Positions 11,698-20,093 of a DNA stretch of 31,968 nt are shown here, piece after piece. The position numbers were made by a program, and so were the translations under genes. The notes beneath the pieces are model-generated. The model did not search any database. It was not told the origin of the DNA and saw only the letters and a list, made by a program, of their open reading frames with translations. Each line of letters opens with the position of its first letter. The stretch's first letter is position 1. This stretch comes from a virus: IMG/VR virus record IMGVR_UViG_3300038701_002991, positions 1 through 31,968 of that record, one strand, 5' to 3'.

Positions 11698-11858
11698 TCT
11701 ACCATAAAGTTTCTACCAAAATAAGGTAGCTCAGGATTGTCTCCATATAGAACTCCCATAGCATCTGCCAACTCATCATTGGTACCGTTAATTAATCTAT
11801 CCTGTATAAGAGTGGCAGCTTCTACCCTGCTTATTGTTACTGTTGATTTCCAGCCCAT
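11694..11858 (-). CDS. hypothetical small protein, 54 aa
   Basis: MGWKSTVTISRVEAATLIQD is followed by a helix RLINGTNDELADAMGVLYGD and ends in PYFGRNFMVE. The 'SRVEAATLI..RL...ndELAdaM..LyGD' pattern recurs in small proteins of phages, but its role is unknown to me. It follows the membrane protein gene with 1 nt between them and overlaps the next gene by ATGA. Coding is well supported by this tight packing. Confidence 0.6.
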   Translation of the reverse strand: MGWKSTVTISRVEAATLIQDRLINGTNDELADAMGVLYGDNPELPYFGRNFMVE

Positions 11859-11859
11859 A

Positions 11860-12216
11860 TTATTTGTTTTTCAATTTCTCTTTCTCCTTTTCAATGTCTT
11901 CTATCGGTATCTCTCTTTTTAAAATCACCAACTTCAAAGCATCTATGAATAAGGCATCTTCATCATATTGATCCCAATACTCTTTTTCTGCTTTCCTAAG
12001 GTCTTCTGAGGATTGGAAATCTATTGATTGAATGAGCATACTTAGATATAACCCAGACCCAATTCCCAAAAAGAATGTCACTACACTGATTCCAAAAACT
12101 ATATCTTTTTGGATACCTTCATCCATTATACTTAAGGATACAAATCCTACCATTGATACTATAAAGCTCAATAACAAGGTTGATAGTGTGTTCTGCGTTA
12201 ATTTTTGTTTTTTCAT
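11860..12216 (-). CDS. two-pass membrane protein, 118 aa
   Basis: A basic N-terminus (MKKQKLTQNT) is followed by two membrane segments (about residues 11-30, and 38-62 with GISVVTFFLGIGSGLYLSML), then a charged cytoplasmic tail rich in Glu/Lys (KEKEKLKNK). Positive-inside rules put both ends in the cytoplasm. No family recognised; possible roles include membrane anchoring of replication or host modification. It lies 2 nt after the PEP-synthase-like gene, in the same leftward unit. Confidence 0.6.
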   Translation of the reverse strand: MKKQKLTQNTLSTLLLSFIVSMVGFVSLSIMDEGIQKDIVFGISVVTFFLGIGSGLYLSMLIQSIDFQSSEDLRKAEKEYWDQYDEDALFIDALKLVILKREIPIEDIEKEKEKLKNK

Positions 12217-12218
12217 GA

Positions 12219-13772
12219 TTATGGTTTTAATATGGTTCCTGTTTTATCTTTTGTATTGATTGTGATCCTCTCTGGTAATTCAATATCCCCTATTCCATAG
12301 ATACTTGGAATTCCAAATGCTTGTGATAGAGCTAATGCATGAGAAAATTCTGTTTTATCTCTAACTATTATAGCCTTCTTGCCCAATACTTCATTTGATT
12401 CAACTTCATTCTGAACTACAATACAGTCTTCTAGGGCTATATTCTTCTCATATCCTTCTGTGAATGAAAAGCCTGTGCAGATTAACGCACCTTCTACGGG
12501 TTGAAAACTAGATTCAAATTTAGGAGTTTTAATAGTTCTAAGTTGTACGATATAGACCTGATCATCCTTTATGACGAATTCTAGTTGAATTTGTTTACCA
12601 AGCTCTTCGTATAACTGTCTAGCTATGGGTCTGAGTTTATGATGTATAATATCAAAGTCAGCTGTGGTCGATGTTTGCTTTCCTTGAACTACCTCATGTT
12701 GCTCTCCTACATCAAATGTAAAATCACCCTTCTCTTTATAATGACAAACTCCGTTTATACCTTGCAAAAATTCTTGATAAAATACATCACATTCGTTATT
12801 AGCCCTTAGATCCTTGTTCACTTGCCAATCTTTATCTATCTCTTTCAAGGCCTTATCTAAAGTTTTTTGAGTTACCCCAAACTTTGAGTTCAAGATTCCT
12901 GGTATAGAATACTTTGGAGAAGTTCTTATACAGAACACATCTCCGAATGGCTCAATATCTATTTGTGGTATCTTAAAATCATAGAACTGCTCTAAAAATT
13001 TAAGATTACCATACTTAGCCCCATGCTTGTGTGTTGCTATTATGTAATTTCTCAAGGCATTCATCATGGTGCCTTCACCGGTAACATAAAAAGAATTAAA
13101 ATGCTCTCTCCAATTTGCCACAGCTTGAATTTGTGTATCTGTCAGTGTCACTTCCTCGTATAAATATGGATGTTTAATATTATAACATACCTTTCCACTG
13201 TAAGCTTTTGATGAAATATGTAGGCAGTAATTGTCATCCATCCAACTTCCCATGCTAGCTAATCCCACAGCTTTCAATACAGGATATAAAAAAGAATGCC
13301 CTTGGAATCCACACTCGACAAAATACCCATCTCTTGTAATAACCCCATCATGAACTTCATAGAGTGGTGGCTGCTTATAAATCTTATACCCCTCATTCTC
13401 TAGTATCTGATATTTATATCTTAATATAAAATCTTCTTTAGAGATAATGGAAAATAAGGCTTTGAAATCCTTATTACGAGATTCAGAAGCTTGTTTTATT
13501 TGATAACGCTCGCGATGATATTTATCACAAAGAGTATTCCAACCGGTAAATAGTAAGTCTTTCTTGTAATTAGATTTCTTAATTTCCAGATCTCCCTCTC
13601 TAGTATCTCCCACTAATTTTAATTTTCCATCAAAGAAATCTAGAATCATGTCATTGGTCATACCCCCGTCTTTCAATATTAAAATTGACTTATCAAATTC
13701 ACCACTTTGTATAAAATCTCTTACTAGATTAGTGAACTCCTTACCCCTTGTCCAAAATGATATATTCCCCAT
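12219..13772 (-). CDS. PEP-synthase-like ATP-grasp plus swivelling phosphohistidine protein, 517 aa
   Basis: Two blocks match the PEP synthase/PPDK/rifampin phosphotransferase family. An ATP-grasp-type part at about residues 330-415 has DVFYQEFLQGINGVCH, VGEQHEVVQGKQTST and, at its end, QLEFVIKDDQVYIVQLRT, equivalent to the D-E-W...Y-I-L-Q-x-R-P segment that closes the ATP site. The C-terminal domain has KTEFSHALALSQAFGIPSI, the swivelling domain signature with the phospho-acceptor histidine (H478). The usual C-terminal PEP/pyruvate TIM barrel is absent, as is any recognisable drug-binding domain. So it could transfer phosphate from ATP via His to an unknown acceptor. The N-terminal 300 residues are not recognised. 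Third possibility: a non-catalytic relative. Confidence 0.7.
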   Translation of the reverse strand: MGNISFWTRGKEFTNLVRDFIQSGEFDKSILILKDGGMTNDMILDFFDGKLKLVGDTREGDLEIKKSNYKKDLLFTGWNTLCDKYHRERYQIKQASESRNKDFKALFSIISKEDFILRYKYQILENEGYKIYKQPPLYEVHDGVITRDGYFVECGFQGHSFLYPVLKAVGLASMGSWMDDNYCLHISSKAYSGKVCYNIKHPYLYEEVTLTDTQIQAVANWREHFNSFYVTGEGTMMNALRNYIIATHKHGAKYGNLKFLEQFYDFKIPQIDIEPFGDVFCIRTSPKYSIPGILNSKFGVTQKTLDKALKEIDKDWQVNKDLRANNECDVFYQEFLQGINGVCHYKEKGDFTFDVGEQHEVVQGKQTSTTADFDIIHHKLRPIARQLYEELGKQIQLEFVIKDDQVYIVQLRTIKTPKFESSFQPVEGALICTGFSFTEGYEKNIALEDCIVVQNEVESNEVLGKKAIIVRDKTEFSHALALSQAFGIPSIYGIGDIELPERITINTKDKTGTILKP

Positions 13773-13777
13773 TTTCT

Positions 13778-13960
13778 TTATTTTAATCCTATTACATTTG
13801 AAACTTTAGGCAATATTGACAATGCTGTATCCTCGAAATTAATTTTCATAATTTCTAATTCACCATGTTCATATTTAATTCTGAACTCTAAATCATCATT
13901 TATCTTAATAGTGATTCTATCCGCCTCTTGTGCAGGTTGTTTATCCACCAGTACTTTCAT
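13778..13960 (-). CDS. hypothetical small protein, 60 aa
   Basis: MKVLVDKQPAQEADRITIKI, then NDDLEFRIKYEHGELEIMK: a beta-strand-rich small protein of alternating hydrophobic and acidic residues, likely a single beta-sheet domain. Function unknown. It is the first gene of the unit controlled by host-type promoter M6 (31 nt upstream) and lies 5 nt before the PEP-synthase-like gene. It could be a partner of that enzyme, but nothing in the sequence shows it. Confidence 0.6.
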   Translation of the reverse strand: MKVLVDKQPAQEADRITIKINDDLEFRIKYEHGELEIMKINFEDTALSILPKVSNVIGLK

Positions 13961-13990
13961 AATATATATTTTACTTGTTTATATCTAGGA

Positions 13991-14022
13991 TAAAGATACA
14001 AACAATAATAATACCAACCAAA
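13991..14022 (-). promoter_or_regulatory. host-type promoter M6
   Basis: Leftward TTTG (14019-14022), 20 nt, TATCTTTA (13991-13998). The gene start at 13960 is 31 nt downstream. It heads the unit containing the PEP-synthase-like and HD-hydrolase genes. Confidence 0.8.
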
Positions 14023-14039
14023 TTTTTGAGGAAATTTTT

Positions 14040-14366
14040 TTAAGATTTTTTTCTTGCTAGTATTAACTCCCCTCTCATTTTGACAGTCCTATGATATGGG
14101 TCTTCGTAAGACTCCATCTCCAACACATTCCTCTTAATTAAATCTTTCACCAGTTTTTGCACTATCTCCATACGGATGTAATCCCTGTAACGCGGGTCTT
14201 GTAGTAGATGTCTTTCTATCTCATATTCACACTCTATCTTCTCCAGATTATAATTAGTGACCCTTTGAAAATATGCATGCTGAAATTTATCCAATATAAT
14301 TACGCTAAAACACTTCTCTACCAAGCTTAATATCTTTGCCCTAATTCTCTTTTTTAGTTTTTTCAT
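14040..14366 (-). CDS. hypothetical protein, 108 aa
   Basis: A basic helix at the start (MKKLKKRIRAKILSLVEKC) is followed by a helical region YNLEKIECEYEIERHLLQDP and a C-terminal strand-like end. It is basic overall and may bind nucleic acid. No family recognised, although similar short helical proteins are common in phages. It has an ATGA overlap with the upstream membrane-protein gene (14363-14366) and ends just before promoter M6 of the next unit. Confidence 0.6.
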   Translation of the reverse strand: MKKLKKRIRAKILSLVEKCFSVIILDKFQHAYFQRVTNYNLEKIECEYEIERHLLQDPRYRDYIRMEIVQKLVKDLIKRNVLEMESYEDPYHRTVKMRGELILARKKS

Positions 14367-14644
14367 CCTTTCAATTTTTCTTTTAATCCCAAATAACTTC
14401 CAATTAGGCCGCCTGTTAAACTACATATAATTATAGGTAAATAATCCCAAGAAAATTCACTGATCACTTTATGCATTGATACGCTTCCTATTGCTATACT
14501 TACTAGCCAAGACAGGTGTACCAGTCCACTGGAGATCAACACCTGTCTCATATTTCTATCTGCAATCGCCCGGACATTCCAAGTTCTACATCCTATAAAT
14601 ACAATTTGTGTAACTAGGATTATGATTGAGTATTTAAGAATCAT
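14363..14644 (-). CDS. three-pass membrane protein, 93 aa
   Basis: Three hydrophobic segments, about residues 4-20 (KYSIIILVTQIVFIG), 35-56 (VLISSGLVHLSWLVSIAIG) and 66-86 (WDYLPIIICSLTGGLIGSY), separated by short polar turns. The 'TWNVRAIADRNMRQVLISS' stretch between the first two resembles a family of small phage membrane proteins that I have seen only as hypothetical. A holin-like role is possible, but gene context (next to a nucleotidyltransferase) does not support lysis. Overlaps: 4 nt with both neighbours. Confidence 0.6.
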   Translation of the reverse strand: MILKYSIIILVTQIVFIGCRTWNVRAIADRNMRQVLISSGLVHLSWLVSIAIGSVSMHKVISEFSWDYLPIIICSLTGGLIGSYLGLKEKLKG

Positions 14645-15540
14645 ACCTCGTTAAAGATTTTATCAATCATCGCTGACATATAACTTGGCGTGATTTTCTT
14701 TGGATCTACATTTCTAAGTGCCTCAATCAGTGTTGCGAAGTATGCAACGTCGACACCTATTAATTGTTCTTCTAGAACTTCGATATCAGTTAAATCCAGC
14801 TCAGCTATTTGAAACATGATTTTTAACATCTCACCGGCATTCATAGACCACCCTCTCAATAAAAACTTTTTCATTCTTATGATAGATGTAAGTGGATATA
14901 GTGAACCCTGGTATTTTAACTCCTTTGTCAAGATACTTTCTAAAGCCTTTTGATTTAGGATCAAACCTTCCTCAAAGGTAAAATAATTAGTAGCGTGTAT
15001 GAAGTCGAATGTTTTATGGATCTGCTCCACATTACCATTAAATCTTAATACAATTTGAATATCATCACTTAATGAGATTGCGTTTTGAGATAAAAATTCA
15101 ACTCTATACTTTGTCTTGTCATCTTCAGGATATTCTTTTCTAATCCCTGCTCCACCGATGTTCAATTTAACCTGGTCGGGTTTTAAGTTAGAATACCTTA
15201 CCCACTGCTCAGATACGTATTTCTCTCCCATATTTTCCCCATATGGTATAATTCCCTTGTTTGCAAAAATATCCGGCTTGTAGTTTTTGAGATATTCCTC
15301 CCTCTTTCTACCATCTAGTACATCACCACAATAGTAATTTGCCAGTTCTAATAACACTTCCATATCTTGGATATAGATATCATAGTCATTCACAGGCTCT
15401 TTTAATAGCATCGATGTGATAGACCCACCTGAGACTAGCAAATTTTTTCTCACTTTACTTCTCAGCTTTTCATCTGTGATTGAATCTAACCAATCCTCCA
15501 TTTTACCAATGACTACTTTTTTAATTGTCTTGATTTTCAT
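14641..15540 (-). CDS. putative nucleotidyltransferase, 299 aa
   Basis: The N-terminal part (about residues 31-55) has LLVSGGSITSMLLKEPV then NDYDIYIQD, the GG/S...D-x-D pattern of polymerase-beta-type nucleotidyltransferases, as in CCA-adding enzymes. The later block KTFDFIHATNYFTFEEG, then KELKYQGSLYPLTSIIRMKK and LLRGWSMNAGEMLK, matches a family frequently present in phages as a predicted nucleotidyltransferase with unknown substrate. A frame extends upstream by 15 codons, but that reads through the end of the preceding gene, so the ATG at 15540 is chosen. Possible substrates are tRNA, DNA ends or a small molecule. Confidence 0.72.
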   Translation of the reverse strand: MKIKTIKKVVIGKMEDWLDSITDEKLRSKVRKNLLVSGGSITSMLLKEPVNDYDIYIQDMEVLLELANYYCGDVLDGRKREEYLKNYKPDIFANKGIIPYGENMGEKYVSEQWVRYSNLKPDQVKLNIGGAGIRKEYPEDDKTKYRVEFLSQNAISLSDDIQIVLRFNGNVEQIHKTFDFIHATNYFTFEEGLILNQKALESILTKELKYQGSLYPLTSIIRMKKFLLRGWSMNAGEMLKIMFQIAELDLTDIEVLEEQLIGVDVAYFATLIEALRNVDPKKITPSYMSAMIDKIFNEV

Positions 15541-15550
15541 ATTTATAAAT

Positions 15551-15775
15551 TTATATATAACTTGCAAATAAAATCCAGCATACAACTGACACCACTATTC
15601 CTGTGCCACCTATGAAGCACGCTAAGGCGTAGCCTATATACAAGGCTTGAATAAGTGGATGCTTTGTTCTGACTTCCTTATATCCGCCCTCTACCCTGGG
15701 CCTTATACCTAGCCTATTAAAGACCCAGGTAATCATACACACAATCACTAATCTAAATAAAATTTCATCCATCAT
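15551..15775 (-). CDS. two-pass membrane protein, 74 aa
   Basis: Two hydrophobic stretches: residues 5-21 (ILFRLVIVCMITWVF) and about 48-73 (LYIGYALACFIGGTGIVVSVVCW). The loop between is basic (RPRVEGGYKEVRTKHP). No family recognised. Its ATG overlaps the stop of the gene before it (shared base at 15775). The small size fits many phage membrane proteins of unknown role. Confidence 0.55.
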   Translation of the reverse strand: MMDEILFRLVIVCMITWVFNRLGIRPRVEGGYKEVRTKHPLIQALYIGYALACFIGGTGIVVSVVCWILFASYI

Positions 15776-16035
15776 TATTCTTTTTCTTTAATTATCCAAC
15801 TCTGATCATTCAGATGTCCACACTGGTGTTGGAGGCAAAGTGCCAAGTCTCCGGTGTCTGCGTAAACTCTAAAGGCGTATCCAAAAATTTCCTGTGTTGC
15901 AGATTTTCTATGATGTATTACTGGGTATTCTTTCCCTGGTGTAAAATACTCGCTGCATCCCTCTGGTGGGATTGCTACTAATTGTTTATTAGAACCCAAC
16001 TCATCATGAGCCGCCTCTTCTCTTATGATATCCAT
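15775..16035 (-). CDS. hypothetical protein, 86 aa
   Basis: The core QLVAIPPEGCSEYFTPGKEYPVIHH is a short beta-barrel-type motif (pattern 'YFTpGKeYpV') that recurs in small proteins of marine and Bacteroidetes phages; the rest has a Cys/His cluster LCLQHQCGHLND that might bind zinc. Function not known. It lies 15 nt downstream of the phage RNA polymerase stop and is in the same transcription unit, sharing a base with the next gene. Confidence 0.6.
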   Translation of the reverse strand: MDIIREEAAHDELGSNKQLVAIPPEGCSEYFTPGKEYPVIHHRKSATQEIFGYAFRVYADTGDLALCLQHQCGHLNDQSWIIKEKE

Positions 16036-16050
16036 ATTCTTAATTTTAAT

Positions 16051-18372
16051 TTAACTAAAGAACCATTCTGATTCCATTACTACATCTAAATCCCCTTCTG
16101 AGATATTAAAGCCCCTTAGGGATGGTATTCTGATATTACTCAACATTCTCGTGGTTGCCCTTGAATCATCTGCCTGTGATCTCAACTCCTTATCTAATTT
16201 TTTCAAAGGAGACTTTCTTGCTAGCTTTCTAAATTCAATCTTTGTGAGCTCCAACATTTGAGATACATAATTGGGGTGACATCCGAAAGAATCATGAATC
16301 CAATCTGAATCCTTGATTCCAGCTCTCTGCATTTTTAAAGCCACCCTCCTCAACAATTCTGCATCCAACGAGTGGATATAGTTCGGGGAGATAGCTGACT
16401 TCATTTTTACTGGTGAAATCTTATCAGAATATTGCTTCTTTATGATAGTTGTCTTTCTGCGGGCTCCAGGTAGCATACAAACTACTTGTTTCGACTTCAA
16501 TTCTTTGTTCTTAACATGAACAACATAAAACCCGTCATCAGTAGTCCACCATATAGCCTTCCCATTCCTAGAAATGATATTATTCATCTGCTGAATATAT
16601 CCCTCAAAAGCCTTACCTCCTGATAATACCCCGGTGATAGAAGATCCTATGATACTTGCAAATAGGGACGCATTCTTTTTAGTGATCCACTTTCGTTCTA
16701 CATCCAACTCTCTCATCATGTCCCAAAGGATCTCGGCTCTACCACCCGCTGTTCCTCCATAGTTTGAAACCATCACAGGTGTTTTACAAATCTTCCTACC
16801 CTTATCTTTGAGTAAATCACGGAATAATCTATACACAGATTTTTTCTCACGATCTTTTTCATCATTGATATAACTTTCTGTAAGTGCCAATGCCTTTTCT
16901 GCCACTAACATATAGGCATCCTGCCTAAGCTGCGATCCATCCTCCAAAATAGTTGGCATAACATTGGTTGCTAGGCATCCTTCTCTATCTCCCGTAATGG
17001 CCGAGGTAAACTGTGACCCAGAATTACAAGCGTCTAGATGGATGCGTGCTTTAACTTTATACTTAGGATCATTAACCAATTGCAACATCTCCAATTGATG
17101 CGCTAAAAACTGATAAGGTTCATCAGCTTCTTTATAATCAGCTGACAATAATTCCTTACCTCGAATAATTCTTTGAGAAAATGTTATTTTGTCATCTCCA
17201 TACAGTGATGCAAGATAAGCCCAACACCAATCTTCACCATCTTTTGTGAGCTCCTCACCATTGGCATATTCAAGTAGTGCTTTGATTGCATCCGAACCCT
17301 GAGGGGATAATCCTACAGGTATTGGATATACTCTTCCCCTGAAATCATATGAGTGGGGAAAGTAGATTACTTTACCCTTGTATTCCTCGGCGATCTGAAC
17401 TGCCATTTTTACAGCCCGGTATTTTCCCACAGCTGATTCATAGTCTCCCACCTCAGCATTATATAATTCCACCTGTTCCCTGAACTCCTTTCTAATTTCT
17501 AATAAAGATTCCCTGGTCTTATCATCCAAAGCCTTTAGTTCATCGGGAAGTATCTCCCACTTACACGGTTCAGGATCTGGATAAGTTGTCTTGACAAAGT
17601 CTCCTTTGATAGGTGCTCTCAAGTCTATACTAACTTGCTTGAGCAAATGTTCATTTACCCTCCAAGGGGTGCTTTGAATATAGTTGATGGCGTCAAATAT
17701 TTTATTTGAATATAGAGAATAATCGATTGCACGATTAGCTCTTATCATCTCATATTGATAATGACTGTATCCTCCGACTAAGTATTCATCCTCATAAGAC
17801 CAATCCACAGGTGGCTCTAACATTGGCAACGGGTAGAATGCTTGCGCAGCCTCTAAAGACAGCCTATCTAGTATTTCATCACTGATGTTGCAAGTATATC
17901 TGAAGCTCCAATTAAAGGTGCCATCCTTGTGTGTTAATAGTTTTTCTACACCGAAGTACTGACTTAGTTCGATGATAACTTCTAAGAATCGCCAAGTGAG
18001 ATCGAATGACAACTCAGGAGTTACCCTAGTCTTCAATGTATTTACGTTCTTATGGCGAGACATCTTTTTATCATTATTCTGGGTGTAATCATTGTAGATA
18101 GATCCAGCCAAATACAGATATGTCTCGGATATCTTGGTCAATAAGATATCATCATTCTTAAAATATTCCTTCAGTTCTTTCCTATATACACGGGCGCTGG
18201 AATTATCTATCCAGTCACGCACTTGAGGTAACACTCGGAGTGCTTCATCCAATATGATTTGCTGGCCAAGCTGTGTTTGCGCAACGTTTTTTAGGTTACC
18301 GGTTTTGGTCTTGATGGAGCTCCAGACTTTGTCTTCACCCCTGATTTTCATATATTCCTGATTCTTACTCAT
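16051..18372 (-). CDS. T7-type single-subunit DNA-directed RNA polymerase
   Basis: 773 aa, shorter than the 883 of T7, mainly in the N-terminal promoter-recognition part. Palm and fingers motifs are complete: DFRGRVYP (343-350), motif A HLDACNSGSQF with D447, motif B GRKICKTPVMVSNYGG with R526, K530 and Y538, SPNYIHSLDAELLRR (662-676), and motif C WIHDSFG with D694. These correspond to T7 D537, K631, Y639 and D812. The C-terminus is ESEWFFS, similar to the aromatic end required in T7 RNAP. In motif A the usual QH after the aspartate is QF. It should transcribe phage genes from dedicated promoters that are not yet identified. It is downstream of host-type promoter M7 in a row of small genes, so is likely made early. 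Confidence 0.95.
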   Translation of the reverse strand: MSKNQEYMKIRGEDKVWSSIKTKTGNLKNVAQTQLGQQIILDEALRVLPQVRDWIDNSSARVYRKELKEYFKNDDILLTKISETYLYLAGSIYNDYTQNNDKKMSRHKNVNTLKTRVTPELSFDLTWRFLEVIIELSQYFGVEKLLTHKDGTFNWSFRYTCNISDEILDRLSLEAAQAFYPLPMLEPPVDWSYEDEYLVGGYSHYQYEMIRANRAIDYSLYSNKIFDAINYIQSTPWRVNEHLLKQVSIDLRAPIKGDFVKTTYPDPEPCKWEILPDELKALDDKTRESLLEIRKEFREQVELYNAEVGDYESAVGKYRAVKMAVQIAEEYKGKVIYFPHSYDFRGRVYPIPVGLSPQGSDAIKALLEYANGEELTKDGEDWCWAYLASLYGDDKITFSQRIIRGKELLSADYKEADEPYQFLAHQLEMLQLVNDPKYKVKARIHLDACNSGSQFTSAITGDREGCLATNVMPTILEDGSQLRQDAYMLVAEKALALTESYINDEKDREKKSVYRLFRDLLKDKGRKICKTPVMVSNYGGTAGGRAEILWDMMRELDVERKWITKKNASLFASIIGSSITGVLSGGKAFEGYIQQMNNIISRNGKAIWWTTDDGFYVVHVKNKELKSKQVVCMLPGARRKTTIIKKQYSDKISPVKMKSAISPNYIHSLDAELLRRVALKMQRAGIKDSDWIHDSFGCHPNYVSQMLELTKIEFRKLARKSPLKKLDKELRSQADDSRATTRMLSNIRIPSLRGFNISEGDLDVVMESEWFFS

Positions 18373-18388
18373 CGAATAGATAACTCTT

Positions 18389-18568
18389 TTAATATTTCTT
18401 TAACGATTCTTCCAACCTTCTATGGATCCTGATATATCTAGCAACTGCTAGTGAGTGACATTGGGCGCTAGGATAATCCTTATCTCGCTTAGCTATTCTC
18501 ATCAAATAACTGTTCAACTCCCACCGTCTTTTGGCCTCTTTTAATAATTCTTCTATTTTTGACTTCAT
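18389..18568 (-). CDS. hypothetical small helical protein, 59 aa
   Basis: MKSKIEELLKEAKRRWELNS and RYIRIHRRLEESLKKY at the ends form a strongly helical, basic protein, possibly a DNA- or RNA-binding coiled coil. The middle has a short loop with DYPSAQCHS. It stops 17 nt before the RNA polymerase start, and has an ATG with an A/T-rich leader. No family recognised. Coding is supported by codon quality and tight spacing to the polymerase; it could be a partner or regulator of it, but that is inference. Confidence 0.6.
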   Translation of the reverse strand: MKSKIEELLKEAKRRWELNSYLMRIAKRDKDYPSAQCHSLAVARYIRIHRRLEESLKKY

Positions 18569-18682
18569 AATCCCCTTTATTATTTATAACCTTATTTTTC
18601 TTTTTCATCTATTATATTGAGTTAAAATAGTTAATTGATAATCAATATTTTACAATGCAGATTTTTTACGGGTGTGAAAATA
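18569..18682. other. 114-nt spacer
   Basis: No ORF. Contains a palindrome ATTGAT-A-ATCAAT near 18635-18650 and A/T-rich sequence. No host-type promoter is seen. Confidence 0.5.
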
Positions 18683-18877
18683 CTAATCAGTTGATACTGA
18701 ATTAGTTAATTTATTACGCTTTCTGAAACTGATATTTTCTGCTTTTTTAAGAGCGATCATACATGCCATGTAGACATCCTCATCTTCTATATTCCAATTC
18801 CCCCAGTCTCCGCTATCTACAGTATTAATATCCAGTATAGGCGTTAAATTCTCCACCCATTTTTTTAGTTCTCTCAT
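18683..18877 (-). CDS. hypothetical small protein, 64 aa
   Basis: MRELKKWVENLTPILDINTV, then an acidic loop with DSGDWGNWNIEDEDVY and a helix ACMIALKKAENISFRKR. A small alpha/beta protein with no family I can name. It has an ATG start and an A-rich leader. It lies 38 nt after the 38-aa gene before it and before a 114-nt spacer, in the row of small genes upstream of the RNA polymerase. Confidence 0.55.
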   Translation of the reverse strand: MRELKKWVENLTPILDINTVDSGDWGNWNIEDEDVYMACMIALKKAENISFRKRNKLTNSVSTD

Positions 18878-18915
18878 ATAAATTGTCTCTAAATTTTGTC
18901 AATTCAGCTTCAACT

Positions 18916-19032
18916 TTATGATTTTTCATCCTGAGTCATATCATCGTCAACAGTGCAAGCAGAGTCTAATCCATTGCTTATTAGTGCTGTCGCTATTCTT
19001 TGTGCATGTATTTTTGCTTCTCTCTGTGTCAT
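18916..19032 (-). CDS. hypothetical small peptide gene, 38 aa
   Basis: MTQREAKIHAQRIATALISN followed by an acidic tail ending in DEKS. A single amphipathic helix of about 20 residues plus a tail with one cysteine. The ATG is 14 nt after the stop of the previous gene, and the frame has no competing ORF. Too short to assign. Tiny helical proteins of this type are common in phages and sometimes inhibit host enzymes, but that is speculation here. Confidence 0.5.
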   Translation of the reverse strand: MTQREAKIHAQRIATALISNGLDSACTVDDDMTQDEKS

Positions 19033-19046
19033 ATTATTTACAGGAA

Positions 19047-19784
19047 TTATGATTGAAATTCAGCTTCTAACTCAGCGCGATACTTAACGTAGTCCGCACA
19101 CTTCTTCTTGATCAGTTCCCAATGCTCATTTTCGCAAGCATTCTCGAAGCTGTCATGTAGTTTTGAATCTCCATCAAGGCAAACAGAAGCAAAATCCTGT
19201 TCAATGTCTTTTGCAGTTACAAATACAAAGTATTGACAGTCATAGAATCCGAATGAAAGAGAGAATACAGTTATGACTAAATTGCCATTCTCGTCGTAGT
19301 GAGAATTGTTATCCTCAACATAGTAAAGGATGGTGTTCTCGTTAATTTTTTCTTGTAAGTTCATATTTCTTGATTTTTTGATTTCTACACATTCTTTATA
19401 ATCTGCTAAGAATGCTTTCATAGTTTCACTCAAGTGGATCACATTAGCCTCTAGTTCAAACAAGTGTGGTGCATATCTGCGTTCTGCAGGGGCCAATTGT
19501 CCATAGGTTTGAACAATCTCCCAATTAGATTTGTCTGACGGATAAATATATATTGCTCTACCTCGACCATTGACACATAAACTATAGTTCTCACCTTCTT
19601 GTAACGGTAGATTGACATCATTGTGAGAATTTGTCTTATTATAGTCAAAATTTGTGTTCTCTACAACTGCCACTATAGATCCCTTGGAATATATCTCTTC
19701 TTTTGTTTGATCTGATAAGAACATATATTTTTTACCAGGACCTACATATCTTAAAAAGGTTCCTACTTCAAATGGTGATTTCAT
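19047..19784 (-). CDS. hypothetical protein, 245 aa
   Basis: Residues 1-80 look like a barrel domain starting MKSPFEVGTFLRYVGPGKKY, with strand-turn residues typical of small phage proteins. The middle (about 120-150) is a charged helix LSETMKAFLADYKECVEIKK, then a beta-rich part with ITVFSLSFGFYDCQYFVF. Ends in EYLRYRAELEAEF-type helix. No enzymatic motif or membrane segment seen. It is the second gene after M7. It might have two domains fused; I do not recognise either. Confidence 0.6.
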   Translation of the reverse strand: MKSPFEVGTFLRYVGPGKKYMFLSDQTKEEIYSKGSIVAVVENTNFDYNKTNSHNDVNLPLQEGENYSLCVNGRGRAIYIYPSDKSNWEIVQTYGQLAPAERRYAPHLFELEANVIHLSETMKAFLADYKECVEIKKSRNMNLQEKINENTILYYVEDNNSHYDENGNLVITVFSLSFGFYDCQYFVFVTAKDIEQDFASVCLDGDSKLHDSFENACENEHWELIKKKCADYVKYRAELEAEFQS

Positions 19785-19802
19785 ATTATTGTAATTTTAG
19801 AT

Positions 19803-20093
19803 TCAATTGTAATATAATTGCGTCAATATTTTGTTGACCCACTCTCTTGCTTGATCTTCTGTGGAAAATTCCTTAGCAAGGGTGATCCATCTCCATATGC
19901 AATTAGGATTACCGTCAGAATTAATATCATCTTTGATAATTTGGAATTTGACCTTATAGACATATGTATCTTTAATATCTTTTTTAGCAATGGAGCCGCA
20001 AACATTGCCCTTAAATTTTATGTCAGTGTAAGAATTACTAAAAGACCTGTACCTTCCAGTGGGCCTGTGTACCTTAAAAGTAAATTTTTTCAT
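19803..20093 (-). CDS. hypothetical protein, 96 aa
   Basis: A small beta-rich protein beginning MKKFTFKVHRPTGRYRSF, with KDTYVYKVKFQIIKDD and a helix STEDQAREWVNKILTQLY at the end. The order (strands, then one helix with EEDQAREWV) suggests a compact alpha/beta module such as an RRM-like or ubiquitin-like fold; no specific family. It is the first gene behind host-type promoter M7 (23 nt), followed by the row leading to the phage RNA polymerase. Confidence 0.65.
   Translation of the reverse strand: MKKFTFKVHRPTGRYRSFSNSYTDIKFKGNVCGSIAKKDIKDTYVYKVKFQIIKDDINSDGNPNCIWRWITLAKEFSTEDQAREWVNKILTQLYYN

Noticed and set aside
15541-15585. 15-codon extension of the nucleotidyltransferase
   Set aside because: It overlaps the end of the preceding gene and adds residues unlike the family; ATG 15540 is clean.
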